The position numbers and the translations under genes were made by a program. A DNA stretch of 64,000 nucleotides. Origin: Curtobacterium sp. Leaf183 (GTDB lineage: Bacteria; Actinomycetota; Actinomycetes; Actinomycetales; Microbacteriaceae). Within the stretch, counting starts at the first letter, position 1. Every line of letters starts with the position of its first letter. The stretch spans positions 482,567-546,566 of the forward strand of contig NZ_LMPO01000008.1 of the NCBI RefSeq assembly GCF_001424385.1, written 5' to 3'. Of this stretch, positions 9,289 to 17,874 are shown in pieces. The notes under the pieces were generated by a model. That model saw only the letters and a list, made by a program, of their open reading frames with translations. It made no database searches and was not told where the DNA came from.

Positions 9289-10796
9289 CGTCTGACATCC
9301 GTCCGGGCACGGTCGACTCCGGCGACGGCACGCTCGTCGCCGGGGTCGACTCCTCGACCCAGTCCTGCAAGGTCACCATCCGCGACGCCCACACCGGAGC
9401 GATCGTCCGTGAGGGCCGCGCGTCCCACCCGGACGGCACCTCGGTCGACCCCGAGCACTGGTGGACCGCGCTCGGCACCGCGATCGCGGACGCCGGCGGG
9501 CTCGACGACGTCGCGGCGATCGCCGTCGCCGGCCAGCAGCACGGCATGGTCGCGCTGGACGCCGACGGCCGGGTCGTCCGCGACGCACTCCTGTGGAACG
9601 ACGTCCGCAGCGCCGACGCGGCCGCCCAGATGGTCGACGAGCTCGGCCGGGAGGCCTGGGTCACCCGCACGGGACTGGTCCCGGTGGCCTCGTTCACCGG
9701 GACCAAGCTGCGGTGGCTCCGCGACGCCGAGCCGGAGAACGCAGGCCGGGTGGCGGCCGTGGCACTCCCCCACGACTGGCTGTCGTGGCGGCTGCGCGGG
9801 TACGGCCCGGCGGACGAGAGCCCGCTCGGCGCCGACCTCGACGCCCTGGCGACCGATGCGTCGGACGCCAGCGGCACCGCGTACTGGGACCCGGCTCGAC
9901 GTGAGTACGACCCGGAGCTGTTCGAGCTCGCCTTGGGACGCCGGATGCGCATCGCGGGCACCGGCGACGAGGACGCGGTCGTCGTCCCCCGGGTCGTCGA
10001 CCCCGACCAGGCGATGGGCACGCTCGACACCGACGTGCCCCTGCCCGGCGGCGGTGTCCTGCACCGCGGACTCGTCGTCGGCGCCGGCACCGGCGACAAC
10101 GCGGGCGCGGCGCTCGGCCTGGGCCTCGGCCCGGGCGACGTCGCGGTGTCCCTCGGGACCAGCGGGACGGTGTTCGGCGTGACCGACGCCGCGCTCGCGG
10201 ACCCGAGCGGGACCGTGGCGGGCTTCGCCGACGCGACGGGGGCGCGCCTCCCGATCGTCACGACGCTCAACGCGGCCCGCGTGCTCGAGGTGATCGGCGG
10301 CCTGCTCGGCGTCGACCACGGCGAGCTCGGCGCGCTGGCACTGCGTGCTCCTGCCGGCGCCGACGGGCTGGTGCTCGTGCCGTACTTCGTCGGCGAACGC
10401 ACCCCGAACCGTCCGGACGCCACCGCGTCCCTGGTCGGCATGACGCCGGGGACGACCGACCGGGAGCACCTGGCCCGCGCGGCGTTCGAGGGCATGCTCT
10501 GCGCGCTCGCGGACGGCCTCGCTGCTGTCGAGGCGTCGGGTGTCACCGTGGACCGACTCCTCCTGATCGGCGGGGCTGCGCGCAACGAGGCCGTCCGGAC
10601 GATCGCCGCGCAGGTGTTCGGGCGCGACGTGCACCTGCCCGAACCGGGCGAGTACGTCGCCGCCGGCGCTGCGCGACAGGCCGCCTGGGCGCTCACCGGG
10701 ACCCTGCCGACGTGGATGCTCGCGACGACGACCGTCGCCGCGGACCCGCGACCCGAGGTCCTGCAGCACTACCGGGACGCCGTCGCCGCGTCCTGA
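9285..10796 (+). CDS. xylB: xylulokinase
   Basis: A 503-residue FGGY-family kinase phosphorylating D-xylulose to xylulose 5-phosphate. Visible motifs are the phosphate-binding [10 protein letters not shown] (18-27), [11 protein letters not shown] (82-92), the catalytic aspartate in GAGTGDNAG (D271), [10 protein letters not shown] and the C-terminal [10 protein letters not shown]. No ATG or GTG exists near the N-terminus in this frame. TTG at 9285 gives a full-length protein and overlaps the xylA stop by 4 bp, so a coupled TTG start is the best choice. A hairpin at 10811-10844 follows the gene. Confidence 0.95.
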   Translation: MTSDIRPGTVDSGDGTLVAGVDSSTQSCKVTIRDAHTGAIVREGRASHPDGTSVDPEHWWTALGTAIADAGGLDDVAAIAVAGQQHGMVALDADGRVVRDALLWNDVRSADAAAQMVDELGREAWVTRTGLVPVASFTGTKLRWLRDAEPENAGRVAAVALPHDWLSWRLRGYGPADESPLGADLDALATDASDASGTAYWDPARREYDPELFELALGRRMRIAGTGDEDAVVVPRVVDPDQAMGTLDTDVPLPGGGVLHRGLVVGAGTGDNAGAALGLGLGPGDVAVSLGTSGTVFGVTDAALADPSGTVAGFADATGARLPIVTTLNAARVLEVIGGLLGVDHGELGALALRAPAGADGLVLVPYFVGERTPNRPDATASLVGMTPGTTDREHLARAAFEGMLCALADGLAAVEASGVTVDRLLLIGGAARNEAVRTIAAQVFGRDVHLPEPGEYVAAGAARQAAWALTGTLPTWMLATTTVAADPRPEVLQHYRDAVAAS

Positions 10797-10810
10797 CCCA
10801 CCTCACCACC

Positions 10811-10844
10811 GTGCCCCCGGCACCCGCTCGGGTGTCGGGGGCAC
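10811..10844 (+). terminator. hairpin between xylB and esterase gene
   Basis: Arms GTGCCCCCGGCACCC and GGGTGTCGGGGGCAC pair with one mismatch around the loop GCTC. There is no T-tract. It follows the xylB stop by 14 bp and precedes the esterase ribosome site, so it may partly terminate or protect the xylAB mRNA. Confidence 0.6.
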
Positions 10845-10865
10845 CACCGTCCCCGGAGGACACCG

Positions 10866-11879
10866 ATGCCGCTGACCGACCTGCCCCTCGAGGAACTGCG
10901 TTCCCACCGCCCGAGCGTCCGTGAGCCCGAGGACTTCGACGCCTTCTGGGCCGACACGATCGCCCAGGCCCGCGCCGCCGCCGAGCAGACCGGCGCCCAC
11001 CCCGTGACCGTCCCCGCGGACACCCCGGTGACGGGGCTCGTGATCGAGGACCTGACCTTCCCGGGGTTCGCGGCCGACCCCGTCCGCGCCTGGGTGACCC
11101 GTCCAGCGGGAGCCAGCTCCGGACCCGACGACGCACGGCTGCCGGTCGTGGTCGAGTTCCTCGGCTACAACGGAGGTCGCGGTCGCCCGGGAGAACGAGT
11201 CGCATGGGCGCTCGCCGGGTACGTGCACGTCGTGATGGACACCCGCGGTCAGGGCAGCGGGTGGGGCGGGGGCGACACCCCGGACCCGCACGGTGCCGGG
11301 CCGCACATCGGTGGCTGGATGACGAGCGGGATCGACCGCCCCGAGGACCACCACTACCGCCGCGTCTACACCGACGCCGTGCGGCTCGTCGACGCCGTCC
11401 GCACGCTGCCCGGCGTCGACCCGGACCGGATCGCGCTCACCGGCGGCAGCCAGGGGGGCGGGATCGCGATCGCGGCCGCAGCGCTGGTCCAGGCGCACGT
11501 GGGACCGATCGTGGCCGTGCTGCCCGACGTGGCGTTCCTGTGCGACTGGGAGCACGGCGCGCTCGTGGCGGTGAGCGACCCGTACCAGGAGCTCGTCCGC
11601 TACCTGGCCGTGCACCGGGACGCGGCCGAGACCGTGTGGACGACCGCGTCGTACCTGGACGGGGTCAACTTCGCCGCGCGGATCGACGCACCCGCGCTGT
11701 TCTCCGTCGCGCTCATGGACGAGGTCGTGCCCCCGCGGACGACGTTCGCGGCGTACAACGCCCTGGCATCGACGGACCGACAGATCGAGGTCTACCCGTA
11801 CAACGGCCACGAGGGCGGTGGCTTCCGGCACTGGGAGCGGCAGGTGGCCTTCCTGCGCGAACGTGACGGGCGGCGCTGA
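10866..11879 (+). CDS. acetyl xylan esterase / cephalosporin-C deacetylase (CE7, AXE1)
   Basis: A 337-residue alpha/beta hydrolase of carbohydrate esterase family 7. The family triad motifs are present: RGQG near 127-130, GGSQG with nucleophile S195, D285 in LMDE, and H315 in NGHEGG. These enzymes deacetylate xylo-oligosaccharides, usually as cytoplasmic oligomers, and no signal peptide is visible. The gene has a GGAGGA ribosome site. Its stop overlaps the GH10 start (TGATG), so the two are translationally coupled. This supports joint intracellular trimming of acetylated xylo-oligomers. Confidence 0.93.
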   Translation: MPLTDLPLEELRSHRPSVREPEDFDAFWADTIAQARAAAEQTGAHPVTVPADTPVTGLVIEDLTFPGFAADPVRAWVTRPAGASSGPDDARLPVVVEFLGYNGGRGRPGERVAWALAGYVHVVMDTRGQGSGWGGGDTPDPHGAGPHIGGWMTSGIDRPEDHHYRRVYTDAVRLVDAVRTLPGVDPDRIALTGGSQGGGIAIAAAALVQAHVGPIVAVLPDVAFLCDWEHGALVAVSDPYQELVRYLAVHRDAAETVWTTASYLDGVNFAARIDAPALFSVALMDEVVPPRTTFAAYNALASTDRQIEVYPYNGHEGGGFRHWERQVAFLRERDGRR

Positions 11880-13111
11880 TGCCGACGTCCGCTCCCGCGC
11901 ACCGGTTCGGCGAGACCGTCCTGACCGTCGTCGACGCCGCGGGAGCACCGCTGCCCGACGTCGCGGTCACGGTGGCGCAGACCCGGCACGCGTTCGCCTT
12001 CGGCAACATCGGCTTCGACTTCGTCCCGCTGGCCAACGGCGAAACGGACCCGGTCGGCACCGAGGACCTGGCCGCGCTGTACACGGACGTCTTCAACACC
12101 GCGACGCTGCCGTTCTACTGGGGTCGGTTCGAGCCGGAGCGCGGGAAGCCCGACACCGGGCGGCTGCAGCAGGCGGCGCGCTGGTTCCGGGAGCGCGGCG
12201 TCGCACTCAAGGGCCACCCGCTCGTGTGGCACACGGTGCAACCGGACTGGCTGCTCGGGCTGCCCCTCGACGAGGTCGAACGGCTGCAGCGGGAGCGGAT
12301 CCGGCGCGAGGTCGGGGACTTCACCGGGCTCGTCGACACGTGGGACGCGATCAACGAGGTCGTCATCATGCCGGTGTTCGACAACGGTCCGAACGCGATC
12401 ACCCCGCTCGTACTCGACCGCGGGCGCATCGCGATGATCCGGATGGCGTTCGAGGAGGCCCGCGCGACGAACCCGCACGCGACGCTGCTGCTCAACGACT
12501 TCGACCTGTCGACCGCGTACGAGTGCCTGATCGAGGGCGTGCTCGAGGCCGGCATCGCCGTCGACGCCATCGGGCTGCAGACCCACATGCACCAGGGGTA
12601 CCGGGGCGAGGACGCCGTCATGGCGATCGTCGACCGGTTCGCCCGGTACGGTCTGCCGATCCACCTGACCGAGACGTCACTCGTGTCGGGCGACCTCATG
12701 CCCGCCGACGTCGTCGACCTCAACGACCACCGGGTCCCCTCGTGGCCGTCGACACCCGAGGGCGAGGCGCGACAGGCCGACGACCTCGTGCGGCACTACC
12801 GGAGTCTGGTCGGGCACCCGGCGGTCGAGGCCGTCACCTACTGGGGCATCACCGACGCCGGCGCCTGGCTCGGCGCACCGATCGGGCTGGTCCGCTCCGA
12901 CGGCACGCCGAAGCCGTCCTACGAGGCGCTGCGTCAGCTGGTCAAGGAGGACTGGTGGCACGCCCCGACCGTGTCCAGGACGGACGCGGACGGTCGGCTG
13001 GCGGTGCGCGGGTTCCGTGGCGAGTACCAGGCCACGGTCGGCGACGTCGCGACGCCCTTCACGGTCACGAGCACTCCGGACACGGTGCGCCTGGTCACGA
13101 CGGGTCGCTGA
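11879..13111 (+). CDS. endo-1,4-beta-xylanase, GH10, without signal peptide
   Basis: A 410-residue GH10 enzyme. The acid/base E160 sits in DTWDAINE and the nucleophile E265 in IHLTETS; GHPLVWHTVQPDW and LLLNDFD are also family hallmarks. It lacks a signal peptide and begins straight away with a short beta-strand segment, so it is predicted to be cytoplasmic and to cut imported xylo-oligosaccharides. A C-terminal segment of about 45 residues after the barrel (GFRGEYQATVGD) may be a small beta domain. It is coupled to the CE7 gene. Its 3' end overlaps the convergent small gene by 17 bp. Confidence 0.93.
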   Translation: MPTSAPAHRFGETVLTVVDAAGAPLPDVAVTVAQTRHAFAFGNIGFDFVPLANGETDPVGTEDLAALYTDVFNTATLPFYWGRFEPERGKPDTGRLQQAARWFRERGVALKGHPLVWHTVQPDWLLGLPLDEVERLQRERIRREVGDFTGLVDTWDAINEVVIMPVFDNGPNAITPLVLDRGRIAMIRMAFEEARATNPHATLLLNDFDLSTAYECLIEGVLEAGIAVDAIGLQTHMHQGYRGEDAVMAIVDRFARYGLPIHLTETSLVSGDLMPADVVDLNDHRVPSWPSTPEGEARQADDLVRHYRSLVGHPAVEAVTYWGITDAGAWLGAPIGLVRSDGTPKPSYEALRQLVKEDWWHAPTVSRTDADGRLAVRGFRGEYQATVGDVATPFTVTSTPDTVRLVTTGR

Positions 13112-13343
13112 CGGCGCGGGCCGCTCGTTCGGCGTGCTCAGCTGGACGGGCGAGGTCCCGCAGCCGTCGGCCGCTCGCGCGGTCGTTCCACTCCGCACGC
13201 TGCGACGCTTCGCACGACCGGTGCGGACCGCCGTGGTGCGCGGGCAGCCCGCACCGCCACCGGTCGAACGTGCTGGGGCACCGGTCACCGCGGTGCAGGT
13301 CGTCGGCGAGGCTCCCGCTGACGGTGTCGTGCTGGTCTTCCAT
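13095..13343 (-). CDS. small Cys/His-rich hypothetical protein
   Basis: An 82-residue protein starting MEDQHDTVSG. Its centre holds C22, C31, H36, H37, H41 and C44 in the order C-x8-C-G-L-P-A-H-H-G-G-P-H-R-S-C, which could bind a metal. The C-terminal half is basic and arginine-rich, suggesting nucleic-acid contact, but no family was recognised. A GAGGG ribosome site precedes the ATG. It overlaps the convergent GH10 gene by 17 bp. It is part of a longer open frame that continues as an antisense shadow of the esterase gene; only this 82-residue part looks real. Confidence 0.55.
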   Translation of the reverse strand: MEDQHDTVSGSLADDLHRGDRCPSTFDRWRCGLPAHHGGPHRSCEASQRAEWNDRASGRRLRDLARPAEHAERAARAVSDPS

Positions 13344-13456
13344 GCATCCCTCGGTCGTGTGTCTCCCTCCTACAGACGAATCGAGGGGCACATTCGTCAC
13401 GGAATGCGTCGGGATGCTCAGCGACGGGTGACGGACCGAGGGCCGACTGTCGGTCC

Positions 13457-14455
13457 CTACCCGGCAGTGGTCCCGGTCCGGTCGAGCATCCGCGCGGTCC
13501 ACGCCCCGAGCGCGCGGTTCGCCTGATGCGCGAGCCACGATCCAGGCGCCATCCCGCTGAAGCCGTGGAACCCCCCGGGCCAGACGTGCAGCTCGGCGGC
13601 CACCCCGGCCGCCCACAGGCGTCCGGCGAACGCGACGGTCTCGTCCCGGAACACCTCGGCGCTGCCGCAGTCGATGTACGTCGGCGGCAATCCGGTCAGG
13701 TCCTCGGCACGTGCCGGGGCCGCTGCAGCCGACACCGCGTCCGTCCCCCGTCGGTCGCCGAGCAGGGCGTCCCAGCCGAAGCGGCACATCTCGCGGTCCG
13801 CGACCCCGACGCCGTCGAACTGGCGCGCGGACACGGTGTCCAGCCGGTCGTCGAGCATGGGGCTGACCAGCACCTGCGCCGCGATGCCCGGGCCGCGACG
13901 GTCCCGGGCGAGCAGGGCCGTCCCGGCGGCGAGTCCGCCGCCGGCGCTCTGCCCCACCAGGAACACCCGGTCCGGGTCGACGCCGAGTTCGGCGGCGTGC
14001 TCGGACACCCACACCAGGCCGGCGTAGCAGTCCTCGACCGGGGTGGGGTCGGGGTGCTCGGGCGCCAGGCGGTAGTCGACGCTCACGAGCACGACGTCGT
14101 TCGGGAACAGCCACTCGTCGTAGGAGTCCAGGTTGCCGAGGTGGTGGCCGAACACCATCCCGCCACCGTGGATCGTGTAGGCGCACGCGGCGGTCCCGGT
14201 TCGCCCGGTGCGCTGCACGACGGCCAGGGTGATCGGGTCGCCGCCGTACCCCGGCACGGTGATGCTCGAGCGCTCCAGACCCTTCCCCCGCAGGACGGCG
14301 TCGAGCTCGTCCTCGGCGGTGTCGAGCGCGCGCATCGCCGGCAGCGCCTCGGGCGTCAGCAGCATCGGGCCGCGCTCGGCGAACGCGCGGAGCAAGGGCA
14401 CGTACTCGGGGTCGAAGGGCGGACGGACGGCGGTGTCGGTGGTGGTGTCAGACAT
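13457..14455 (-). CDS. alpha/beta hydrolase, HSL-type esterase
   Basis: A 332-residue esterase of the hormone-sensitive-lipase group. The oxyanion-hole motif H-G-G-G is near residue 104, the nucleophile lies in GQSAGGG, and the triad ends with D in CGSAEVFRDE and H in GGFHGF. It likely hydrolyses a small carboxylic ester in the cytoplasm. It overlaps the stop of the upstream MFS exporter gene by 8 bp, so the two form an operon, perhaps modifying and exporting the same compound. Confidence 0.9.
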   Translation of the reverse strand: MSDTTTDTAVRPPFDPEYVPLLRAFAERGPMLLTPEALPAMRALDTAEDELDAVLRGKGLERSSITVPGYGGDPITLAVVQRTGRTGTAACAYTIHGGGMVFGHHLGNLDSYDEWLFPNDVVLVSVDYRLAPEHPDPTPVEDCYAGLVWVSEHAAELGVDPDRVFLVGQSAGGGLAAGTALLARDRRGPGIAAQVLVSPMLDDRLDTVSARQFDGVGVADREMCRFGWDALLGDRRGTDAVSAAAAPARAEDLTGLPPTYIDCGSAEVFRDETVAFAGRLWAAGVAAELHVWPGGFHGFSGMAPGSWLAHQANRALGAWTARMLDRTGTTAG

Positions 14456-15980
14456 GCGTGGACTCCTGGTCAGCAGCGGGGACGGGACGGGCGGGGGTGG
14501 AGCGGGGACGGACGGGCGCGGAGCGGGCACGGACGAGCCCGACCACGACGAGCAGCGCGGCGACGAGCGCCAGGGACAGGCCGGACACGGTGAGCGCACC
14601 CTGGAAGGCATCGAGCCGCGCGGGCGACCAGTGGGTGGTGGTGATGCTGCCAGCGACCAGTGCGGCCACGACGGTGCCGGTGACCGCCACACCCACGCCG
14701 CTCGCGAGTTCGCTCGCCGTGTCGACGAGCGCCGCGCCGACACCGGTCCGGTCGGCCGGCAGCCCCGTCAGCACGCTCGTGCCGGCGACCGCGCCGACGA
14801 CCCGCATCCCGGCGGCGACCAGGACCAGCGCGACGACGACCCAGCCGTAGCCGAAGCGGCTCAGCGCCCCGAACACGGCCAGCCCGGACACGACGGCTGC
14901 GGCGCTCACCCAGGCGGCGCGGCCGAGGCCGAGCCGCTGCACGACCGGCCCGACGAACCGGCCACCGGCGAGCAGCACCACCACCTGGGGCAGCGTGCCG
15001 ATCGCGGCGAGCGCCGGCGGCCAGCCCCAGGCGAACTGCAGTTGCAGCGTCACCAGGTACGACAGCCCCGCGACGGCCAGGCCCGAGGCGGCCTTGTAGG
15101 CCAGTCCGCTCGCCACGAGCGGGAGGGCGACCGTGCGCAGGTCGAGGACGGGGTGGCGGGCCGTGGACACGCGGATCCCGAACCCGATGACGGCGGCGAC
15201 GGTCGCCGCGACGGCGACCAGGGCCTCCCGGGAGGCCGATCCCGACTCCACGACGACGGTGGGGGTGAGCAGGACGCCCACCATCGCGGCGGTGCCGAGC
15301 AGCGCGCCGGTCACGTCGACGGGGTCGGGCCGCAGGTCCGACCGCTGGTCGGCCGCCACCCCGGTGGCGATCCCGACCAGGGCCAGGATCGCGATGGGCA
15401 CGTTCGCCAGCAGCAGGACCTGCCAGGGCGCGACCACGAGCACGAAGCCCCCGACGGTGGGGCCCACGGCGAGCCCGACCAGGCCGGCGGTGGAGATCAC
15501 GGTGAGGGCACGCACGCGCAGGTCCTCGGCGGCGAACAGACGGAACGCCAGGGCCATCGAGCCCGGTGTCGTCATCGCGGCGGCGACCCCCATGAGCACC
15601 CGGACGGCGATGAGCTCCCCCGTCGAGTCGACGAACGCCGTCGCGGCGCTGGCGACGGCGAGCAGCACGAGCCCGACGAGCATCACGCGTCGACGGCCGA
15701 TCCGGTCGGCGACCGCACCGAACAGCAGCATGAGGCCGCCGAACGCGACCGAGTACGCGCCGGTGACCCACTGCAGGCCGGTGGTGGAGGCGTGCAGGTC
15801 GCGGCCGATCGTCGGCAGGGCGACGGCGAGGATCGAGTTGTCGAGCATCTCGAACAGGAAGACGGCGGACAGGCCGGCGAGGGCGACCCAGGCGTCGCGC
15901 AGACGGGACGGGCCGTCGCGACCGGTGCTCGGGTTCGTGCTCGCGCTGGGCGCGGACACACGAGATGAAATGGGGGACAC
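14448..15980 (-). CDS. MFS drug exporter, DHA2 (EmrB/QacA) family
   Basis: A 510-residue transporter with about 14 membrane segments. Family features are FLFEMLDNSILAVALPTIGRDL in TM1, the motif DRIGRRRVML between TM2 and TM3, and TPGSMALAF further on. It probably exports hydrophobic compounds by proton antiport. The GTG at 15980 has a clear AAGGAG ribosome site 7 bases upstream, which excludes the arginine-rich upstream extension. A perfect 16-bp palindrome (15990-16005) overlaps the ribosome-site region, so expression is likely repressed by an unlinked TetR- or MarR-type protein. Confidence 0.9.
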   Translation of the reverse strand: MSPISSRVSAPSASTNPSTGRDGPSRLRDAWVALAGLSAVFLFEMLDNSILAVALPTIGRDLHASTTGLQWVTGAYSVAFGGLMLLFGAVADRIGRRRVMLVGLVLLAVASAATAFVDSTGELIAVRVLMGVAAAMTTPGSMALAFRLFAAEDLRVRALTVISTAGLVGLAVGPTVGGFVLVVAPWQVLLLANVPIAILALVGIATGVAADQRSDLRPDPVDVTGALLGTAAMVGVLLTPTVVVESGSASREALVAVAATVAAVIGFGIRVSTARHPVLDLRTVALPLVASGLAYKAASGLAVAGLSYLVTLQLQFAWGWPPALAAIGTLPQVVVLLAGGRFVGPVVQRLGLGRAAWVSAAAVVSGLAVFGALSRFGYGWVVVALVLVAAGMRVVGAVAGTSVLTGLPADRTGVGAALVDTASELASGVGVAVTGTVVAALVAGSITTTHWSPARLDAFQGALTVSGLSLALVAALLVVVGLVRARSAPVRPRSTPARPVPAADQESTHV

Positions 15981-15989
15981 GGGGAACTC

Positions 15990-16005
15990 CTTCACGATCG
16001 TGAAG
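15990..16005. promoter_or_regulatory. perfect 16-bp palindromic operator before exporter gene
   Basis: CTTCACGATCGTGAAG is an exact palindrome ending at the ribosome site of the exporter gene. The size fits a dimeric TetR or MarR site. No regulator gene of those families lies next to it. Confidence 0.6.
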
Positions 16006-16198
16006 TGGCGTCCCGCTCGGGCCGCGTGTCCTCGTGCACCGGCGAGCGGTGCGCGTCTTTCCCTCAGTAAGACACCGTAGCCGACGCGGGACCGGTCGTC
16101 CAGGGCGTTCCCCGGGCATCGCCAGTGGGTCTGGTGCATGCTCGGACGAGGGGACCCCTTCGAGCGCACCGCGGTCGAGACCCGACCGGAAGGCGAGG

Positions 16199-16756
16199 AT
16201 GGACCACGACGACTCGCTCTCCGGCGCCGAGGACGCGACGCTCGTCGTCCGTGCGGCCGACGGCGACGTGCGGGCGTTCGAGGTCCTGGCGCGACGACAC
16301 GGTCCGCTGATGCGGGTGTTCGCCGCCAAGATGCTCGGCTCGAACCTCGAGTCCGACGACGTCGTGCAGGAGTCGTTCCTGACCGCATGGCGACGGCTGT
16401 CGGAACTCGAGACGCCCGCACGCTTCCGCCCGTGGGTGACGCAGATCATCACGCGCAAGGCCCTCGACCGGATCCGCGCGCGTCGGCACCACGACGACGT
16501 GGATGCCGTCGACCCGGCAGCTGATGCCGTGCACTCGCCGGAGCGTATCGTGGAAGCGCGACTGCAGCTCGACGCGGTGTGGGAAGCGCTCGACAAGCTC
16601 CCCGAGGACCAACGCCGGTGCTGGCTGCTCCGCGAGACGGCCGGGTACAGCTACCAGGAGATCGCCGACGCCCTCGAGTTGCCGACCTCGACCGTCCGGG
16701 GGCTGCTCGCCCGGGCCAGGCGGTTCCTGCTCCAGGAGATGGAGGCATGGCGATGA
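16199..16756 (+). CDS. ECF RNA polymerase sigma factor
   Basis: A 185-residue extracytoplasmic-function sigma factor. Region 2 is visible as LARRHGPLMRVFAAKMLG and DDVVQESFLTAWRRL, followed by RPWVTQIITRKALDRIRARR. Region 4 is LPEDQRRCWLLRE and YSYQEIADALELPTSTVRGLLARARR. It directs RNA polymerase to stress-type promoters. The ATG at 16199 follows GGAAGGCGAGG. The next gene starts inside its last 10 bp, which points to tight coupling with the two Asp23-type genes; one of them may act on this sigma factor. Confidence 0.93.
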   Translation: MDHDDSLSGAEDATLVVRAADGDVRAFEVLARRHGPLMRVFAAKMLGSNLESDDVVQESFLTAWRRLSELETPARFRPWVTQIITRKALDRIRARRHHDDVDAVDPAADAVHSPERIVEARLQLDAVWEALDKLPEDQRRCWLLRETAGYSYQEIADALELPTSTVRGLLARARRFLLQEMEAWR

Positions 16757-17331
16757 CGTTCGACGATGTCCCTGTGCCCGAGGACGACCTCGACGGCCAC
16801 ACGATGGAGGAACTCGGCGCGTACCTCGACCGCGGGCGCACCCCGCGGGACCCCGCCATCGAGGCCTCCCCTGCGTGCCGGCTCGCCCTGTCCGGCATGC
16901 AGCGACTGCGCGAGCTGTCGTGGGACGCCATGCAGCACCGGGCCGACGCCGAGCCAGACCGTGACTCGGTCTGGATCTCCGGTCTGCTCGAGACGATCCG
17001 CTCCGAGGTCCGCGCCGGTCGGGACGTCCCCGTGGCGCACCCGGACCCGCTGCTGCGCCTGACGATCACCGAGGCGGCCGTACGCGGGCTGGTCCGGCGG
17101 ACCGGCGACACCATGGGCGGTGTCGTGATGGGGCGGTGCACGCTCGACGGCGAACTCGGCGTCCCCGGTGCCCCGATCCGCGTCGAGGTCACCGCGAGCA
17201 TCGCGTACGGACTCGTCGCCGACCAGACCGCCGAGCGGCTCCGTGCCCGGATCGAGGACGCCCTCGCCCGCCACACGGACCTGCGCATCGACCGCATCGA
17301 CGTCGTGTTCGACGACGTCCACGTCCCCTGA
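16747..17331 (+). CDS. Asp23/Gls24-like protein with N-terminal helical segment
   Basis: A 194-residue protein. The C-terminal half (about 95-190) has the Asp23/Gls24 pattern: LRLTITEAAVRGLVRRTGD, a central beta segment, VEVTASIAYGLVADQTAERLRARI and RIDVVFDDV. The N-terminal 90 residues are helical, acidic and lack membrane segments; their position right behind the ECF factor suggests a soluble regulator role, though no zinc-binding HxxxCxxC is present. It overlaps the sigma gene by 10 bp and has a GGAGATGGAGG ribosome site. Family membership is a pattern judgement. Confidence 0.75.
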   Translation: MAMTFDDVPVPEDDLDGHTMEELGAYLDRGRTPRDPAIEASPACRLALSGMQRLRELSWDAMQHRADAEPDRDSVWISGLLETIRSEVRAGRDVPVAHPDPLLRLTITEAAVRGLVRRTGDTMGGVVMGRCTLDGELGVPGAPIRVEVTASIAYGLVADQTAERLRARIEDALARHTDLRIDRIDVVFDDVHVP

Positions 17332-17339
17332 GGAGCACG

Positions 17340-17807
17340 GTGCCCGACGACCAGGACCTGTCGCAGCGCCTGACCGCGCTGCTCCGCACGATCGACGGCG
17401 TCGACGACGTCTTCCCCGCCCAGCCCGTCGTCGAGGCGGCAGCCGACGCCATCGCGGTGAAGCTCGCGCTGCGGCAGCCCGACGTGCTCGTCGACATCGA
17501 CCGATCGGGCGGCAGCGGCCCCGGCAGCTCGGTGACCGTCAGGGCCGGCATCGCCGCGGACGACGGACGACCCGCTGGCGACACGCTCCGCGAGGTCGGC
17601 GAGCGCGTGCGTGACGAGCTCACCGCCGCTGGCGAGCACCCCGACCTGATCACGGTCTCGGTCCGGGTGATCGAGGGGTTGGGGGCGCCCGCTCCGGGAC
17701 CCCCGGCGGATCTGCCGTCGGCGGTGCCTTCGGCCGAGCCCTCGGTCGAGCCGTCGGTCGATCCGTCGGTCGATCCGTCGGCTCGGAGTGAGGGTAGCCT
17801 GGCCTGA
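17340..17807 (+). CDS. small Asp23-operon protein with acidic P/S repeat tail
   Basis: A 155-residue protein starting at GTG 17340 behind GAGGAG. The body resembles the neighbouring protein in layout: a helix with RLTALLRTIDGVDDVFP, then VTVRAG and VRDELTAAGEHPDLITVSVRVIEG strands and helices. I regard it as a diverged Asp23-type protein. Its last 35 residues are a low-complexity tail of P-S-V-E/D repeats coded by imperfect GTCGGTCGATCC units. The stop codon lies inside the first IdeR-like box of the next gene. Function unknown. Confidence 0.75.
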   Translation: MPDDQDLSQRLTALLRTIDGVDDVFPAQPVVEAAADAIAVKLALRQPDVLVDIDRSGGSGPGSSVTVRAGIAADDGRPAGDTLREVGERVRDELTAAGEHPDLITVSVRVIEGLGAPAPGPPADLPSAVPSAEPSVEPSVDPSVDPSARSEGSLA

Positions 17808-17837
17808 GAAACCCCAGGTCAGGGCAGCCTTCCCTAG
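17789..17837 (+). promoter_or_regulatory. tandem IdeR/DtxR-like boxes
   Basis: Two 19-bp sites lie 30 bp apart: 17789-17807 and 17819-17837. Both keep AGG-N2-AGCCT-N2-CCT, and they match the IdeR/DtxR consensus (TTAGGTTAGSCTAACCTAA) at 14 and 13 of 19 positions. They sit 38-86 bp before the VIT1-type transporter start. Iron-dependent control of that gene, possibly activation as in tandem-box ferritin genes, is inferred. Confidence 0.65.
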
Positions 17838-17874
17838 CTGGCGGACCGGGCGTTCGAGTGCTTTCCTGGTCCAC

